DNA from: Polaromonas sp.
Lineage (GTDB): Bacteria > Pseudomonadota > Gammaproteobacteria > Burkholderiales > Burkholderiaceae
Length of the DNA: 64,000 nucleotides
NCBI GenBank assembly: GCA_013823505.1
Contig: PNMH01000003.1
Location: 1-64,000, forward strand
Direction: 5' to 3'
The notes beneath the pieces are model-generated. The model was not told the DNA's origin. It searched no databases and saw nothing but the letters and a program-made list of their open reading frames with translations. Made by a program: the position numbers and the translations under genes. This document shows positions 1 to 8,310 of the stretch, one piece after another (the first letter of the stretch is position 1; each line of letters starts with the position of its first letter).

Positions 1-784
1 GGCCCGAACCATTGCCCAGCGATGCGGCCGGCAGGAACTGCATGAACAGCGCCGCGAGCATGCCGAGCAGGCCGGCGCCAACGGCGACCCAGACCACCGC
101 GGTCAGCACCCAGGCCAGGCCGCCTGCGCCCACCCCGGTGAGCACGGTGCCCAGCTTGTTGCCGAACATGCCGCGCAGCAGACCTGAGAGCATGGGTACC
201 GCAAACACCAGAAAGATCAGCGCGTCCATCCACTCAAAGTCGCTGGAGCCAGCCGCACGCTGTGCTGCCGAGGCGTCGGGCAGGGGCAGCTCTTCGCCGC
301 GAATGCGCGCGAGGATCTGGTCGAGGCCTGCGTTGATGCCGCCCGCGTAGTCGCCCTGCCGAAACGCTGGCGTCACAGCGCCATCCAGGATGCGGCGAGC
401 CATCAGATCGGGGATCGCGCCTTCGAGCGCCTTGGCGGTGGCGATGCGCAGGCGACGGTCGTTCTTGGCGATCACGAACAAGGCGCCATCGCCGACGTCG
501 GCCCGGCCGATCTTCCACGCATCACCCATACGCTGGGTGAAATCCGCAATGTCCTCGGGCGCGGTCGTGGGCACCATCAGCACCACCACCTGCGAGCCGT
601 TGGATTGTTCGAACGCAGCCAGCTTGGCCTCGATCGCGGCGAGACTCGCCGCGTCCAGCGTGCCGGTCTGGTCGATCACCCGTGCGCTCAGCGCGGGCAC
701 CGGCAACAGACCTTGGGCCGACGCAAAGGCCAGCATCCCCCACAGCCCCAGCGCCAAGAGGCACCGGGCCCAGCAGCGTGTCAT
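1..784 (-). CDS. TPM-domain (YgcG-like) membrane protein, 3' end cut by the window
   Basis: Reading the minus strand from an ATG at 784 gives 261 codons with no stop before the window edge. Residues 1-23 are a signal peptide ending ASA before QG. Residues about 30-160 match the TPM domain (VIDQTGTLD, then VVVLMVPTT, then a DGALFVIAKNDRRLRIATA core). Two hydrophobic segments follow at about 190-205 and 215-250; the Gly-rich tail usual in this family begins at the cut edge. The ATG overlaps the lemA stop by 4 bases (ATGA), so the two are coupled. LemA and TPM-domain genes are commonly paired; the role is envelope-associated but not settled. The domain call is confident; the C-terminus is not visible. 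Confidence 0.88.
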   Translation of the reverse strand, partial: MTRCWARCLLALGLWGMLAFASAQGLLPVPALSARVIDQTGTLDAASLAAIEAKLAAFEQSNGSQVVVLMVPTTAPEDIADFTQRMGDAWKIGRADVGDGALFVIAKNDRRLRIATAKALEGAIPDLMARRILDGAVTPAFRQGDYAGGINAGLDQILARIRGEELPLPDASAAQRAAGSSDFEWMDALIFLVFAVPMLSGLLRGMFGNKLGTVLTGVGAGGLAWVLTAVVWVAVGAGLLGMLAALFMQFLPAASLGNGSG

Positions 785-1401
785 GGCTTCTTGAAGTCCA
801 CCGTGGGTGGTGCGGAGATGGCCGCTTCGTTGGCCACCTGGAAGTTGGCCTTGGGCTTGTAGCCGAACACCATCGCGGTGAGGTTGCTCGGGAAACTGCG
901 CGAGAGCACGTTGTACTCCTGCACTGTCTGGATGTAACGGTTGCGCGCCACCGTGATGCGGTTCTCGGTGCCTTCGAGTTGCACGCGCAGGTCGCTAAAG
1001 CCCTGGTTGGCCTTGAGGTTGGGGTACTGCTCCACCACCACCATCAGGCGGCTCAGCGCGCTGCCCAGCTCGCCTTGCGCGGCTTGAAACTGCTGCATGG
1101 CAGCGGGGTCGTTCAGCGTTTCGGGCGTCACCTGGATGCTGGTGGCCTTGGCGCGCGCCTCGATCACGCGGGTGAGCGTCTCCTGCTCGAAGTTGGCCTC
1201 GCCCTTCACCGTGGCCACGATGTTGGGGATCAGGTCGGCTCGGCGTTGGTACTGGTTGAGCACCTCTGACCAGGCCGACTGCGTCTGTTCGTCCAGCCGC
1301 TGGAAGTCGTTGTAGCCACAGCCGGTGAGGCCGATGGACAGCAGCAGGGCCGCCAGCCAGGTAGCCAACCGGACAAACGGGGAGCGCAAGGACATGTGCA
1401 T
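781..1401 (-). CDS. lemA: LemA family lipoprotein
   Basis: This 206-residue protein carries a signal sequence ending in a lipobox LTGC (Cys28), followed by the family start GYNDFQRLDEQ and a helical region with RRADLIPNIV, both typical of LemA. It should be an envelope protein made of long helices; its biochemical role is unknown. ATG codons at 1401 and 1395 are both possible; a GGAGG at 1406-1410 lies just upstream, close to 1401 and at a more normal distance from 1395. The next gene (TPM domain) overlaps its stop. The region upstream is shared with a divergent SnoaL-like gene. Confidence 0.92.
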   Translation of the reverse strand: MHMSLRSPFVRLATWLAALLLSIGLTGCGYNDFQRLDEQTQSAWSEVLNQYQRRADLIPNIVATVKGEANFEQETLTRVIEARAKATSIQVTPETLNDPAAMQQFQAAQGELGSALSRLMVVVEQYPNLKANQGFSDLRVQLEGTENRITVARNRYIQTVQEYNVLSRSFPSNLTAMVFGYKPKANFQVANEAAISAPPTVDFKKP

Positions 1402-1538
1402 AAAACCTCCAATGGCCGGTGGGCCGTTCATGCCGAGGCTCTGACCGAGCCTTGAATCTGCGGGACTATACCCCCGGGGCTTGCGGTCGGGCGGTGCGCC
1501 TGGCCACACAGACCAGGCGCTGCCGTCAAAATACGGCC

Positions 1539-1976
1539 ATGCGAAAACCCAAACTCCCGCCAGGGTCCCCGGACGACACGGAAGCCGCGTTTTACGACGC
1601 ACTGCAACACGCCGACATCGAACGGCTCATGGCCTGCTGGGCCGACGAGGACGACATCGTCTGCGTGCATCCCGGAGGTCCCCGATTGGTCGGTCATGCG
1701 GCGGTTCGCGCAGCGTTCGAGGCCATGTTCTCCAACGGCAGCGTGCAGGCCTTCCCGGAGAAGGTGAGGCGTCTGGACGCAGGCGCCTGCAGTGTGCACA
1801 GCCTGGTCGAACGCGTGGCCGTGATGACCGACGACGGCCCTCAGCACGCCTGGGTGGTGGCCACCAACGTGTACGCCAAGACTGCACAAGGATGGCGCCT
1901 GGTGGCGCACCACGCCAGCCCGGGCCTGCGCACCGAGCCACCCGAAGTGCTCACCGCGAAGCCGGTCCTGCATTGA
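1539..1976 (+). CDS. SnoaL-like / nuclear transport factor 2 family protein
   Basis: A 145-residue cytoplasmic protein without signal peptide. The N-terminal half (AAFYDALQHADIERLMACW, then a VCVHPGG stretch and a VGHAAVRAAFEAMF helix) is the pattern of the NTF2/SnoaL cone fold, as in the SgcJ/DUF4440 ketosteroid-isomerase-like proteins. The C-terminus VATNVYAKTAQGWRLVAHHAS is also typical. The substrate is not known. Its stop codon overlaps the TTG start of the following hydrolase, so the two are probably co-translated. ATG at 1539 is chosen because it begins the conserved part; upstream codons in frame look like intergenic sequence. Confidence 0.82.
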   Translation: MRKPKLPPGSPDDTEAAFYDALQHADIERLMACWADEDDIVCVHPGGPRLVGHAAVRAAFEAMFSNGSVQAFPEKVRRLDAGACSVHSLVERVAVMTDDGPQHAWVVATNVYAKTAQGWRLVAHHASPGLRTEPPEVLTAKPVLH

Positions 1977-2971
1977 ACACCGACGGCTTTCGTTACGGCG
2001 CGCCATGGTGGCTGCCCGGCGGCAATGCGCAGACCTTGTGGGCTGCGCTGGCCAGCCGTCGTCACTTCGGCGTGGCCCCCACGTGGACGCGCAGCCGCTG
2101 GACCACGCCCGATGGCGACTTCATCGACGTCGACCAGGCGCAGCATGCCGCGCCCGCCGGCGCGCCCTTGCTTGTGTTGTTCCATGGGCTTGAAGGTTCT
2201 TCGGCCAGCCAGTACGCGGTCGCCTTCGCCGACTTCGCGGCCACCCATGGGCTGGCCTTTGCCGTGCCGCATTTCCGCGGCTGCTCGGGTGAACTCAACC
2301 ACGCGCCCCGCGCCTACCACTCGGGCGACTTTGAGGAAATCGACTGGATCCTCAAACGCTTCTCTGCCGAACACCCTGGGCGGCCATTGCTGGCCGCTGG
2401 CGTGTCCCTCGGCGGCAACGCGCTCATGCGATGGGCGGCCGAGATGGGCGAGTCCGCCAGCCAGCAGGTGCGGGCGGTGGCGTCCATTTGCTCACCGCTG
2501 GACCTCGCCGCCGGCGGCCATGCCATCGGGCGCGGCTTCAACCGGCTGGTCTACACCCGGATGTTCCTGGCCAGCATGGTGCCCAAGGCCTTGAAGAAGC
2601 TGGAGCAACACCCCGGCCTGTTCGACCGCGAGGCCCTGCTGGCCGCGCGCGACCTCTTTGAGTTCGACAACCTGTTCACCGCGCCGCTGCACGGCTTTCG
2701 CGACACGCCCGACTATTGGTCGCGCGCTTCGGCCAAACCGGTGTTGCACCAGATCCGCGTGCCCGCGCTGGCACTCAATGCGCGCAACGATCCTTTCATC
2801 CCGGCGTCATCGCTGCCCATGCCGCAGCAGGTCGGCCGGCACGTCACGCTGTGGCAACCGGCGCAGGGCGGTCATGTGGGCTTTCCCGTGTCGCAAGGGG
2901 CGCTTGGCGTGCCGGGTCATGTGCGCGCGATGCCCGACGCCGTGGGACACTGGCTGCTCGCCCACCTCTGA
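1973..2971 (+). CDS. YheT-type alpha/beta hydrolase
   Basis: The 332-residue product matches the YheT/EMB8 branch of alpha/beta hydrolases: WLPGGNAQT at the N-terminus, oxyanion motif LFHGLEG near residue 71, nucleophile elbow GVSLGGN with Ser145, acid Asp273 in ARNDPF, and His301 in GGHVGF. It is predicted to be a cytoplasmic carboxylic-ester hydrolase; the natural substrate is unknown. The start is inferred as TTG at 1973 because no ATG or GTG lies before the conserved N-terminus and because this TTG overlaps the upstream stop (TTGA), a coupling arrangement seen across this window. A conserved hypothetical gene follows after 10 bases. Confidence 0.87.
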   Translation: MNTDGFRYGAPWWLPGGNAQTLWAALASRRHFGVAPTWTRSRWTTPDGDFIDVDQAQHAAPAGAPLLVLFHGLEGSSASQYAVAFADFAATHGLAFAVPHFRGCSGELNHAPRAYHSGDFEEIDWILKRFSAEHPGRPLLAAGVSLGGNALMRWAAEMGESASQQVRAVASICSPLDLAAGGHAIGRGFNRLVYTRMFLASMVPKALKKLEQHPGLFDREALLAARDLFEFDNLFTAPLHGFRDTPDYWSRASAKPVLHQIRVPALALNARNDPFIPASSLPMPQQVGRHVTLWQPAQGGHVGFPVSQGALGVPGHVRAMPDAVGHWLLAHL

Positions 2972-2981
2972 ACGAACGCCC

Positions 2982-3518
2982 ATGGACGACATCGTCAAGG
3001 CCGCCATGGCCAAGTGGCCCAACGTGCCCAACTGCTTCGGCTGGCTTGGACTCGACGCGCGCGGCAACTGGTACATGCGCGACGATCGAGTGCAGGCCGC
3101 AGGCAGCTTTCCCGCGAGCAAGGGCTCTTTGCTCCAGCACGAAAAGCTCACCGACTTCATCCAGCGCAACTACGCGCCCGACGAAGCCGGTCAGTGGTAC
3201 TTCCAGAACGGACCTCAGCGCGTGTATGTGGATCTGGAGAACACGCCGTGGATCTGGCGTCTGCAGCCCGATGGTCGCGTGCTTTCTCACACCGGCACGC
3301 CGGTCCAGGTGCAGGAAACCTTGCTCGACGAATCCGGCAAGCTCTACCTGGTGACCGATCTCGGTCTGGGACTGGTGCACAGCGCCGACATGGCGCTGGC
3401 TGCCGAGCAGGTGGAGGAGGGCACGTGGACCCCGCGCGATGTGTTGGCCGTCGAACTGCCTGGCCGCGGCGGCTTCGTGCGAAGCCCCCAGCCACCCCAC
3501 ACAAAAAAGCCGGCTTGA
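2982..3518 (+). CDS. Conserved betaproteobacterial hypothetical protein
   Basis: A 178-residue soluble protein without signal peptide or membrane segment. It is rich in Trp and Tyr, with WPNVPNCFGWLGLDARGNWY at the N-terminus, a FIQRNYAPDEAGQWYFQNGP segment in the middle and a TPWIWRL stretch. I recognise this as a conserved protein in Burkholderiales, where it is annotated only as a domain of unknown function; I cannot assign a family number with certainty. It lies 10 bases after the YheT-type hydrolase and is probably co-transcribed with it. Its TGA stop sits in the loop of the terminator hairpin. Confidence 0.78.
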   Translation: MDDIVKAAMAKWPNVPNCFGWLGLDARGNWYMRDDRVQAAGSFPASKGSLLQHEKLTDFIQRNYAPDEAGQWYFQNGPQRVYVDLENTPWIWRLQPDGRVLSHTGTPVQVQETLLDESGKLYLVTDLGLGLVHSADMALAAEQVEEGTWTPRDVLAVELPGRGGFVRSPQPPHTKKPA

Positions 3519-3532
3519 AGCCGGCTTTTTTT
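3503..3532. terminator. Bidirectional intrinsic terminator
   Basis: An A-run, stem GCCGGC, loop TTGAA, stem GCCGGC and T-run form a symmetric hairpin usable on both strands. It separates the plus-strand gene ending at 3518, whose TGA is in the loop, from the minus-strand cytochrome gene ending at 3552. Confidence 0.9.
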
Positions 3533-3551
3533 GCGCTGCGGGGCGGCGAAC

Positions 3552-4418
3552 TTACTTCGCTGCGGCAACCATGTATTGCACGGCGGCCTTGATGTCGGCG
3601 TCCGATGCGGCCGAGCCACCTTTCGGAGGCATGGCGCCTTTGCCCTTGATCACGCTGGCGGCCAGGGCATCGACGCCCAAAGCCACGCGCGGAGCCCAGG
3701 CGGCTTTGTCGGCGAACTTGGGTGCACCGGCCACACCGGCCACGTGGCACGCTGCGCAGGCTTGCTTGTAGAGCGCCTCGCCAGTGCCGGCAGCGACTGT
3801 GGTGGCTGCGGCGGGTGCTGCGGCTGGCGCAGCGGCCACCACGGCAGCGGGTGCCGGAGCGGCAACGGGTACTGCCGCAGGTGCGGCCGCAGCGGCGGGG
3901 GCTGCTGCAGCCGGTTCAGCGGCGGGTGCGGCGTCGGGCACCGGGAACTTGCCACCGGACGCATTGGCCAGGTGCACCACCGCGCGACCGATCTCCACGT
4001 CGCGGTAAGCGCCACCGCCTTGTGCGCCCATGGCGCCCTTGCCCTTGAGGGCCGACGTCAGCAGGGCTTCGTACCCGGTCGCAATGCGAGGGGCCCAGGC
4101 GGCCACATCGCCGAACTTGGGCGCGCCTGCCACGCCAGCCGCGTGGCAGGCCACGCACTGCGCTGCATAAACCGCTTCGCCCAACGCCAGTGGGCGGTTG
4201 GCATCGCGCAGCTCCACTGTGCCCACGCGCTGGATGCGCTGCGCGACCGCCAGCTCCGGATCGGCCGCGCCCATCGCAGGCTTGTTGCCCGAGGTCACGG
4301 CATAGACCAGTCCGATGATGATGAAGATGGGAGCAACGAATGCGAAGAATGACGTCCACAGCAACTGCGAAGGTGTCTTGATCGGGCCGGTGTGGTGTTC
4401 GTGCTCGTGGTCGCTCAT
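3552..4418 (-). CDS. Membrane-anchored two-heme cytochrome c (c5-like)
   Basis: The 288-residue protein has a His-rich cytoplasmic N-terminus (HEHEHH), one membrane segment at about 20-42, and two cytochrome c domains with heme motifs CVACH and CAACH. Each domain repeats the pattern GVAGAPKF...WAPR...KGKGAM, so they are internal duplicates. A long Ala/Pro linker of about 60 residues joins them. This is the cytochrome c5-type electron carrier found in many Burkholderiales; it should face the periplasm and carry electrons in respiration. The partner is not evident from the neighbours. It is monocistronic, bounded by the terminator at 3503-3532 and by the tRNA region. Confidence 0.9.
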   Translation of the reverse strand: MSDHEHEHHTGPIKTPSQLLWTSFFAFVAPIFIIIGLVYAVTSGNKPAMGAADPELAVAQRIQRVGTVELRDANRPLALGEAVYAAQCVACHAAGVAGAPKFGDVAAWAPRIATGYEALLTSALKGKGAMGAQGGGAYRDVEIGRAVVHLANASGGKFPVPDAAPAAEPAAAAPAAAAAPAAVPVAAPAPAAVVAAAPAAAPAAATTVAAGTGEALYKQACAACHVAGVAGAPKFADKAAWAPRVALGVDALAASVIKGKGAMPPKGGSAASDADIKAAVQYMVAAAK

Positions 4419-4524
4419 GGTGTCCTCAAGGGATGGCAGAGCAGGTCATTGGAATGACAGCGCCGCCCGTAAACAATGGTTCTGGAACAGCCCTCGATTA
4501 TAGCCAAGGCCCTCCGCGCAGGCC

Positions 4525-4550
4525 TTGCCAAAACCCCTCGCTGATAGAAT
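4525..4550 (+). promoter_or_regulatory. Candidate tRNA-Arg promoter
   Basis: TAGAAT at 4545-4550 is a good -10 hexamer, placed about 10 bases before the tRNA 5' end. TTGCCA at 4525-4530 resembles a -35 hexamer, but the 14-base spacer is shorter than usual, so only the -10 is reasonably supported. Confidence 0.4.
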
Positions 4551-4560
4551 CAACGCGGTT

Positions 4561-4636
4561 GCGGCTGTAGCTCAGTGGATAGAGTATTGGCCTCCGAAGC
4601 CAAGGGTCGTGGGTTCGATCCCCGCCAGCCGCACCA
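4561..4636 (+). tRNA. tRNA-Arg (anticodon CCG)
   Basis: A full cloverleaf is visible. The acceptor arms GCGGCTG and CAGCCGC pair, the D arm holds AGCTCAGTGGATAGAG, and the anticodon stem TTGGC/GCCAA encloses loop CTCCGAA, giving anticodon CCG, which reads CGG. The T arm contains GGTTCGATCCC. The discriminator base and an encoded CCA end follow. CGG is a frequent Arg codon in G+C-rich genomes. Confidence 0.97.
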
Positions 4637-4834
4637 AATCTTTGAAGATCCCCGGGCTCCGTCAGCGCACAGGCACCTCGACGGCGAGTCCCGCCATCCA
4701 CCTCTCCCCACCTTGAATGGCTCAGCCCAGTGCCTTGCGGCGCTGGCCGGGAGATGTGTCGGGCTGCAGGCTGGACTAAAGTCGGGTTTGCTCGTCATGC
4801 CCGCTTTTGCAACGCCTTCTGGTCCCACCCTCCC

Positions 4835-5263
4835 ATGAAAACACGCTTTTCTTTCGCCGCTCTCCTGTCCGCTTTGTCGGTCGTATCGTCGGTTCACGCC
4901 CAAACGGCTGCCGCGCTGCCCGCCAACAAGGTGCTCCCGTCGGGCGTTGTCCTGAAATGGACCGCCGCGGGCACGGGCGAAAAGCCCTCGGCCACCGACA
5001 CCGTGCAGGTGCACTACCGCGGCAAATTGACCGACGGCAAAGAATTCGACAGCTCGTTCAAACGCGGCGAGCCCGCCACCTTCCCCCTCAACCGCGTCGT
5101 GCCTTGCTGGACGCAAGCCTTGCAGGAAATGAAAGTTGGCGACACCGCCGATGTGACCTGCCCACCGGCCACCGCCTACGGCGAGCGGGGCATCCCGGGC
5201 GTGATCCCGGCCAACAGCGTCCTGGAATTTCAGGTGCAGCTGCTGGCGGTGAAGAAACGGTAA
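4835..5263 (+). CDS. FKBP-type peptidyl-prolyl cis-trans isomerase, exported
   Basis: The 142-residue product has a signal peptide (about residues 1-22, ending VHAQ) and one FKBP domain with VQVHYRGKLTDGKEFDSS, then FPLNRVVPCWTQALQEMKVGD, then the characteristic AYGERG and IPANSVLEFQVQLL. It should catalyse prolyl isomerisation and assist folding in the periplasm. The common FKBP residue pattern VIPGWTEAL here reads VVPCWTQAL, adding a Cys. The 198 bases between the tRNA and this gene show no other feature I can support. The next gene starts 33 bases downstream. Confidence 0.93.
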   Translation: MKTRFSFAALLSALSVVSSVHAQTAAALPANKVLPSGVVLKWTAAGTGEKPSATDTVQVHYRGKLTDGKEFDSSFKRGEPATFPLNRVVPCWTQALQEMKVGDTADVTCPPATAYGERGIPGVIPANSVLEFQVQLLAVKKR

Positions 5264-5296
5264 ACCCTCCCCAAGGCGTCGCGGCGCCCACCGGCC

Positions 5297-6130
5297 ATGT
5301 CCGAGTCTGGCTCCACGCCTGGTAATGCCCTCAAGCGCGCGCACCTGCGCCGCCTGCGCGAGATCCACCGCTCCGCCGGGTGGCCCTGTTTCGACATGCT
5401 GGAGGTGGAGCTCCTTGCCGCCGGATTGCTGGAGCGGTGTTTGATCAGTGAAGGCCGCGAAACGCTTCGCGTGACGGATGCCGGCATCCAGGCGCTGGCT
5501 GAGGCCCACGCCGGCAATCGGGCCGCGCGCGACCCCCACGAAAGCCTGGTTCAGCGCGTGGCCGACCAACTGGGCCGGGAAGGACGTTTGGCCTGGCGGG
5601 GACTGGCGCTGCGCGTGCCGTTGCCGTGCGCTTTGCTGAAAGGCGAAGGCGCGCAAACGGTTGACACCTCGCCCTTGGTGCAGGAGCCAACACCGCCTTG
5701 GGATGTGTTCTCAGGCGGCGGCCCGGCCGCTCCTGTTCGCGAACACACCTGGTGCATGGCCATGCCCGATGTGTTCTCCATCCGCCGCAGCTCGGTGGAG
5801 GCCTACCTCGAGCCGGTGGTGCACGAGATCAAGGTCAGCCGCGCCGACCTGCTGGGCGACCTGCGCAAACCCGCCAAGCGAGCCGCCTACCTGGCCATGG
5901 CCGGTGCGGTCTGGTACGTGCTGGGCGAAGACGCCAGGGGCTGGCCCATCGCCCGACCCGAGGAGGTGCCGCCGGAATGCGGCGTGCTGCAGCTGCAAGG
6001 CAGCTCGTTGGTGGTGGCGCGCCCTGCGCCACGCCGCGCCGTCGAGCGGCTGCCTTTTCATGTGTGGATGGCGTTGGCCCAGGCCGGCCCGCACCTGCGA
6101 TGGGAAGGTGGCGAGCAAGGGCGGCTTTGA
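5297..6130 (+). CDS. Uncharacterised protein with a PD-(D/E)XK nuclease-like motif
   Basis: A 277-residue soluble protein. Residues 10-75 look like a small winged-helix-type region (LRRLREIHRSAGWPCFDMLEVELLAAG, then LRVTDAGIQALAEA; shown here only in part of its length). The C-terminal half has PDVFSIRR with Asp158 and then a strand HEIKVSRADLL with Glu177 and Lys179. This spacing and the EIKVSRADLL motif resemble MmcB-like and other restriction-endonuclease-fold proteins. A nuclease or DNA-repair role is an inference. It follows the FKBP gene by 33 bases and converges on eutC. Confidence 0.65.
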   Translation: MSESGSTPGNALKRAHLRRLREIHRSAGWPCFDMLEVELLAAGLLERCLISEGRETLRVTDAGIQALAEAHAGNRAARDPHESLVQRVADQLGREGRLAWRGLALRVPLPCALLKGEGAQTVDTSPLVQEPTPPWDVFSGGGPAAPVREHTWCMAMPDVFSIRRSSVEAYLEPVVHEIKVSRADLLGDLRKPAKRAAYLAMAGAVWYVLGEDARGWPIARPEEVPPECGVLQLQGSSLVVARPAPRRAVERLPFHVWMALAQAGPHLRWEGGEQGRL

Positions 6131-6141
6131 ACGCTGGCGGG

Positions 6142-6161
6142 AACGCCGACGTTACGGCGTT
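6142..6161. terminator. Hairpin at convergent junction enclosing the eutC stop
   Basis: AACGCCG, loop ACGTTA, CGGCGTT forms a perfect 7-bp stem. The TAA stop of eutC (6152-6154) lies in the loop. There is no T-run on either side, so it is a candidate RNA 3'-end structure rather than a classical intrinsic terminator. Confidence 0.5.
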
Positions 6162-6919
6162 GACGGCAGTGCCGCCAGCGGCAGGCCGCTGTGGTCCTTG
6201 AGTCCCACGCCGGTGATGCCCAGTCGCCGACTCTCCGACAGCAACCAGACCAGGCGGCGTGCGGCGGTGTCCAGGTCTTGTCCGGCCGGGCGCACGTTGG
6301 AAATGCAGTTGCGTTGCGCGTCGTTGCAGCCCACACGCGGCGCCCGCGTGAGGTAAATGCCCAGGCTGTCCGGTGAGCTCAGGCCCGGGCGCTCGCCCAC
6401 CACCATGGCCACAGCCGCCGCGCCCAGGCGTTCGCCCACCTCGTCGGCCACGGCCACGCGCGCCTGACTCACCACCACCAGCGGCCCGAGCCGCAAGGCA
6501 GGGTCGAGTGCACGGCGGATTGCGCCCAGCAGCGCCGCGCCGTGTTGCTGAATGCCCAGGGCGGAGAGGCCATCGCCCAGCACCAGCACGAGGTCGGGGC
6601 CCTCCGCGGCTGCCGTGCCGAGCTGCGTCACGCTCGCGGCGTCCAGCCGACGCCCGAGGTCGGGGCGCAGCAGGTATTCGTGGCGGTCGCGCGCCTGGCT
6701 GTGCAGCCGCAGCGGCGTGGGCCAGCCTTGCTGCTGCAGCTCGGCGCACAAGGCGTCGGTGTCCAGCGGCAGGTGGATGGCGTCGCGCGCCTGGGCGTGG
6801 GCGAGCGAGAAGTCGAGCAGTTCGCGCGTGGGCAGGCTCACGCCGGTGCGGCCGAGCGCGATGCGCGCCGTGGTGTGCTGGCGCAGGTGGGCCCAGGGGT
6901 CGCGCGCGGGGGTGGTCAT
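6152..6919 (-). CDS. eutC: Ethanolamine ammonia-lyase small subunit
   Basis: The 255-residue product is the light chain of adenosylcobalamin-dependent ethanolamine ammonia-lyase, which with EutB splits ethanolamine into acetaldehyde and ammonia. Visible family motifs are the N-terminal TTARIALGRTGVSLPTRE, the cobalamin-contacting region around LVLVLGDGLSALGIQ and AVADEVGERLGA, and the C-terminal VGCNDAQRNCISNVRP. Its ATG overlaps the eutB stop by 4 bases. Its TAA stop lies in a hairpin loop shared with the convergent upstream gene. The length is slightly below the enteric form, consistent with the shorter type found outside microcompartment operons. Confidence 0.96.
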   Translation of the reverse strand: MTTPARDPWAHLRQHTTARIALGRTGVSLPTRELLDFSLAHAQARDAIHLPLDTDALCAELQQQGWPTPLRLHSQARDRHEYLLRPDLGRRLDAASVTQLGTAAAEGPDLVLVLGDGLSALGIQQHGAALLGAIRRALDPALRLGPLVVVSQARVAVADEVGERLGAAAVAMVVGERPGLSSPDSLGIYLTRAPRVGCNDAQRNCISNVRPAGQDLDTAARRLVWLLSESRRLGITGVGLKDHSGLPLAALPSTP

Positions 6920-8310
6920 GGGGTCGTTGACGCAGTCCAGAGCAACTGCGGCAGTGCAGGCTGGCTCGGTGCCGGCAACAACTGCCCTTGTGCACCCGTG
7001 AGGCCCACGCGCTGCAGCCAGGATTCGAACTCCGGCGCGCGCTTCAGGCCGAGCATCTCGCGCAGCACCAGCGCATCGTGAAACGAGGTGCTCTGGTAGT
7101 TCAGCATGATGTCGTCCGCGCCAGGCACGCCGATCAGAAAGTTCAGCCCCGCCGTGGCCAGCAGCACCATGAGGTTGTCCATGTCGTCGCTGTCGGCTTC
7201 GGCGTGGTTGGTGTAGCAGATGTCGCAGCCCATGGGCAGGCCGAGCAGCTTGCCGCAGAAGTGGTCTTCGAGCCCCGCGCGGGTGATCTGCTTGCCGTCA
7301 AACAAATACTCGGGCCCGATGAAGCCGACCACGGTGTTGACGAGCAGCGGCCGGTAGCGCCGCGCCACCGCGTAGGCGCGCGCCTCGCAGGTTTGCTGGT
7401 CCACCCCATGGTGGGCATTGGCCGAGAGCGCACTGCCTTGCCCGGTCTCGAAGTACATGACGTTGTTGCCCACCGTTCCGCGCCCCAGCGCCTGCGCCAT
7501 GGCGTGGGCTTCGTCGAGCAAGGCCAGGTCGATGCCGAACGAAGCGTTGGTGGCCTGCGTGCCGGCGATGGACTGGAACACCAGGTCCACCGGCGCGCCG
7601 TGCGCCATGGCCTGCATGCTGTTGGTCACATGGGTGAGCACACAGCTTTGCGTGGGAATTTCGCCGCGCGCCAGCACGTCGGCCAACACGTGGTTCAGGC
7701 GCACCAGGTCGGGCACGCTGTCGGACACGGGGTTGATGCCCACCACCGCGTCGCCGGCACCGTGCATCAGGCCGTCGATCATGCTGGCCACGATACCGGC
7801 GGGATCGTCGGTGGGGTGGTTGGGCTGCAGGCGCACCGAGAGGTGGCCGCGCAGGCCTTGCGTGTTGCGAAACCGCGTGACCACCTCGCAACGTTTGGCC
7901 ACGAGCATCAGGTCCTGGTTGCGCATGAGCTTGCTCACCGCGGCCACCATCTCGGGCGTGAGTCCGGGCGCCAGCGCGTGCAGCACCTCGGGTGTGGCCT
8001 GGGCCGAGAGCAGCCAGTCGCGAAAGCCGCCCACGGTGAGCGAGGCCACGGGCGCGAAGGCGAGCGCGTCGTGGCTGTCGATGATCAGCCGCGTGACTTC
8101 GTCGTCTTCGTAGGGAATGAGCGCTTCGCTGAGGAACGCGGACAGGGGCACGTCGGCCAGCACCCAGCGCGCGGCCACCCGCTCCTGCTCGGTGGCGGCG
8201 GCCACGCCGGCCAGGCAGTCGCCCGAGCGCAGCGGCGTGGCCTTGGCCATCACCTCGCGCAGGCTGGCGAACCGGTGGCTGCGTCCTCCCAGCGTGGCGC
8301 TCAGGTTCAT
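6916..8310 (-). CDS. eutB: Ethanolamine ammonia-lyase large subunit
   Basis: The 464-residue product matches the catalytic heavy chain of ethanolamine ammonia-lyase along its full length: LIPYEDDEVTRLI near the N-terminus, KLMRNQDLMLVAKRC, RLQPNHPTDDPAGI, and the active-site region GADDIMLNYQSTSFHDA near the C-terminus. It acts in the cytoplasm with EutC and adenosylcobalamin. The ATG at 8310 overlaps the stop of the permease gene (ATGA), and the stop overlaps eutC, so the three genes form one tightly coupled operon. No aldehyde dehydrogenase, reactivase or shell-protein gene is next to it. Confidence 0.97.
   Translation of the reverse strand: MNLSATLGGRSHRFASLREVMAKATPLRSGDCLAGVAAATEQERVAARWVLADVPLSAFLSEALIPYEDDEVTRLIIDSHDALAFAPVASLTVGGFRDWLLSAQATPEVLHALAPGLTPEMVAAVSKLMRNQDLMLVAKRCEVVTRFRNTQGLRGHLSVRLQPNHPTDDPAGIVASMIDGLMHGAGDAVVGINPVSDSVPDLVRLNHVLADVLARGEIPTQSCVLTHVTNSMQAMAHGAPVDLVFQSIAGTQATNASFGIDLALLDEAHAMAQALGRGTVGNNVMYFETGQGSALSANAHHGVDQQTCEARAYAVARRYRPLLVNTVVGFIGPEYLFDGKQITRAGLEDHFCGKLLGLPMGCDICYTNHAEADSDDMDNLMVLLATAGLNFLIGVPGADDIMLNYQSTSFHDALVLREMLGLKRAPEFESWLQRVGLTGAQGQLLPAPSQPALPQLLWTASTTP

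Noticed and set aside
3784..4008. Ala/Gly-rich small frame opposite the cytochrome linker
   Set aside because: It is the complement of the Ala/Pro linker of the cytochrome and has no start signal or family resemblance.
7018..7035. tRNA-like GATTCGAACTCC
   Set aside because: It is within eutB coding sequence and lacks any cloverleaf.
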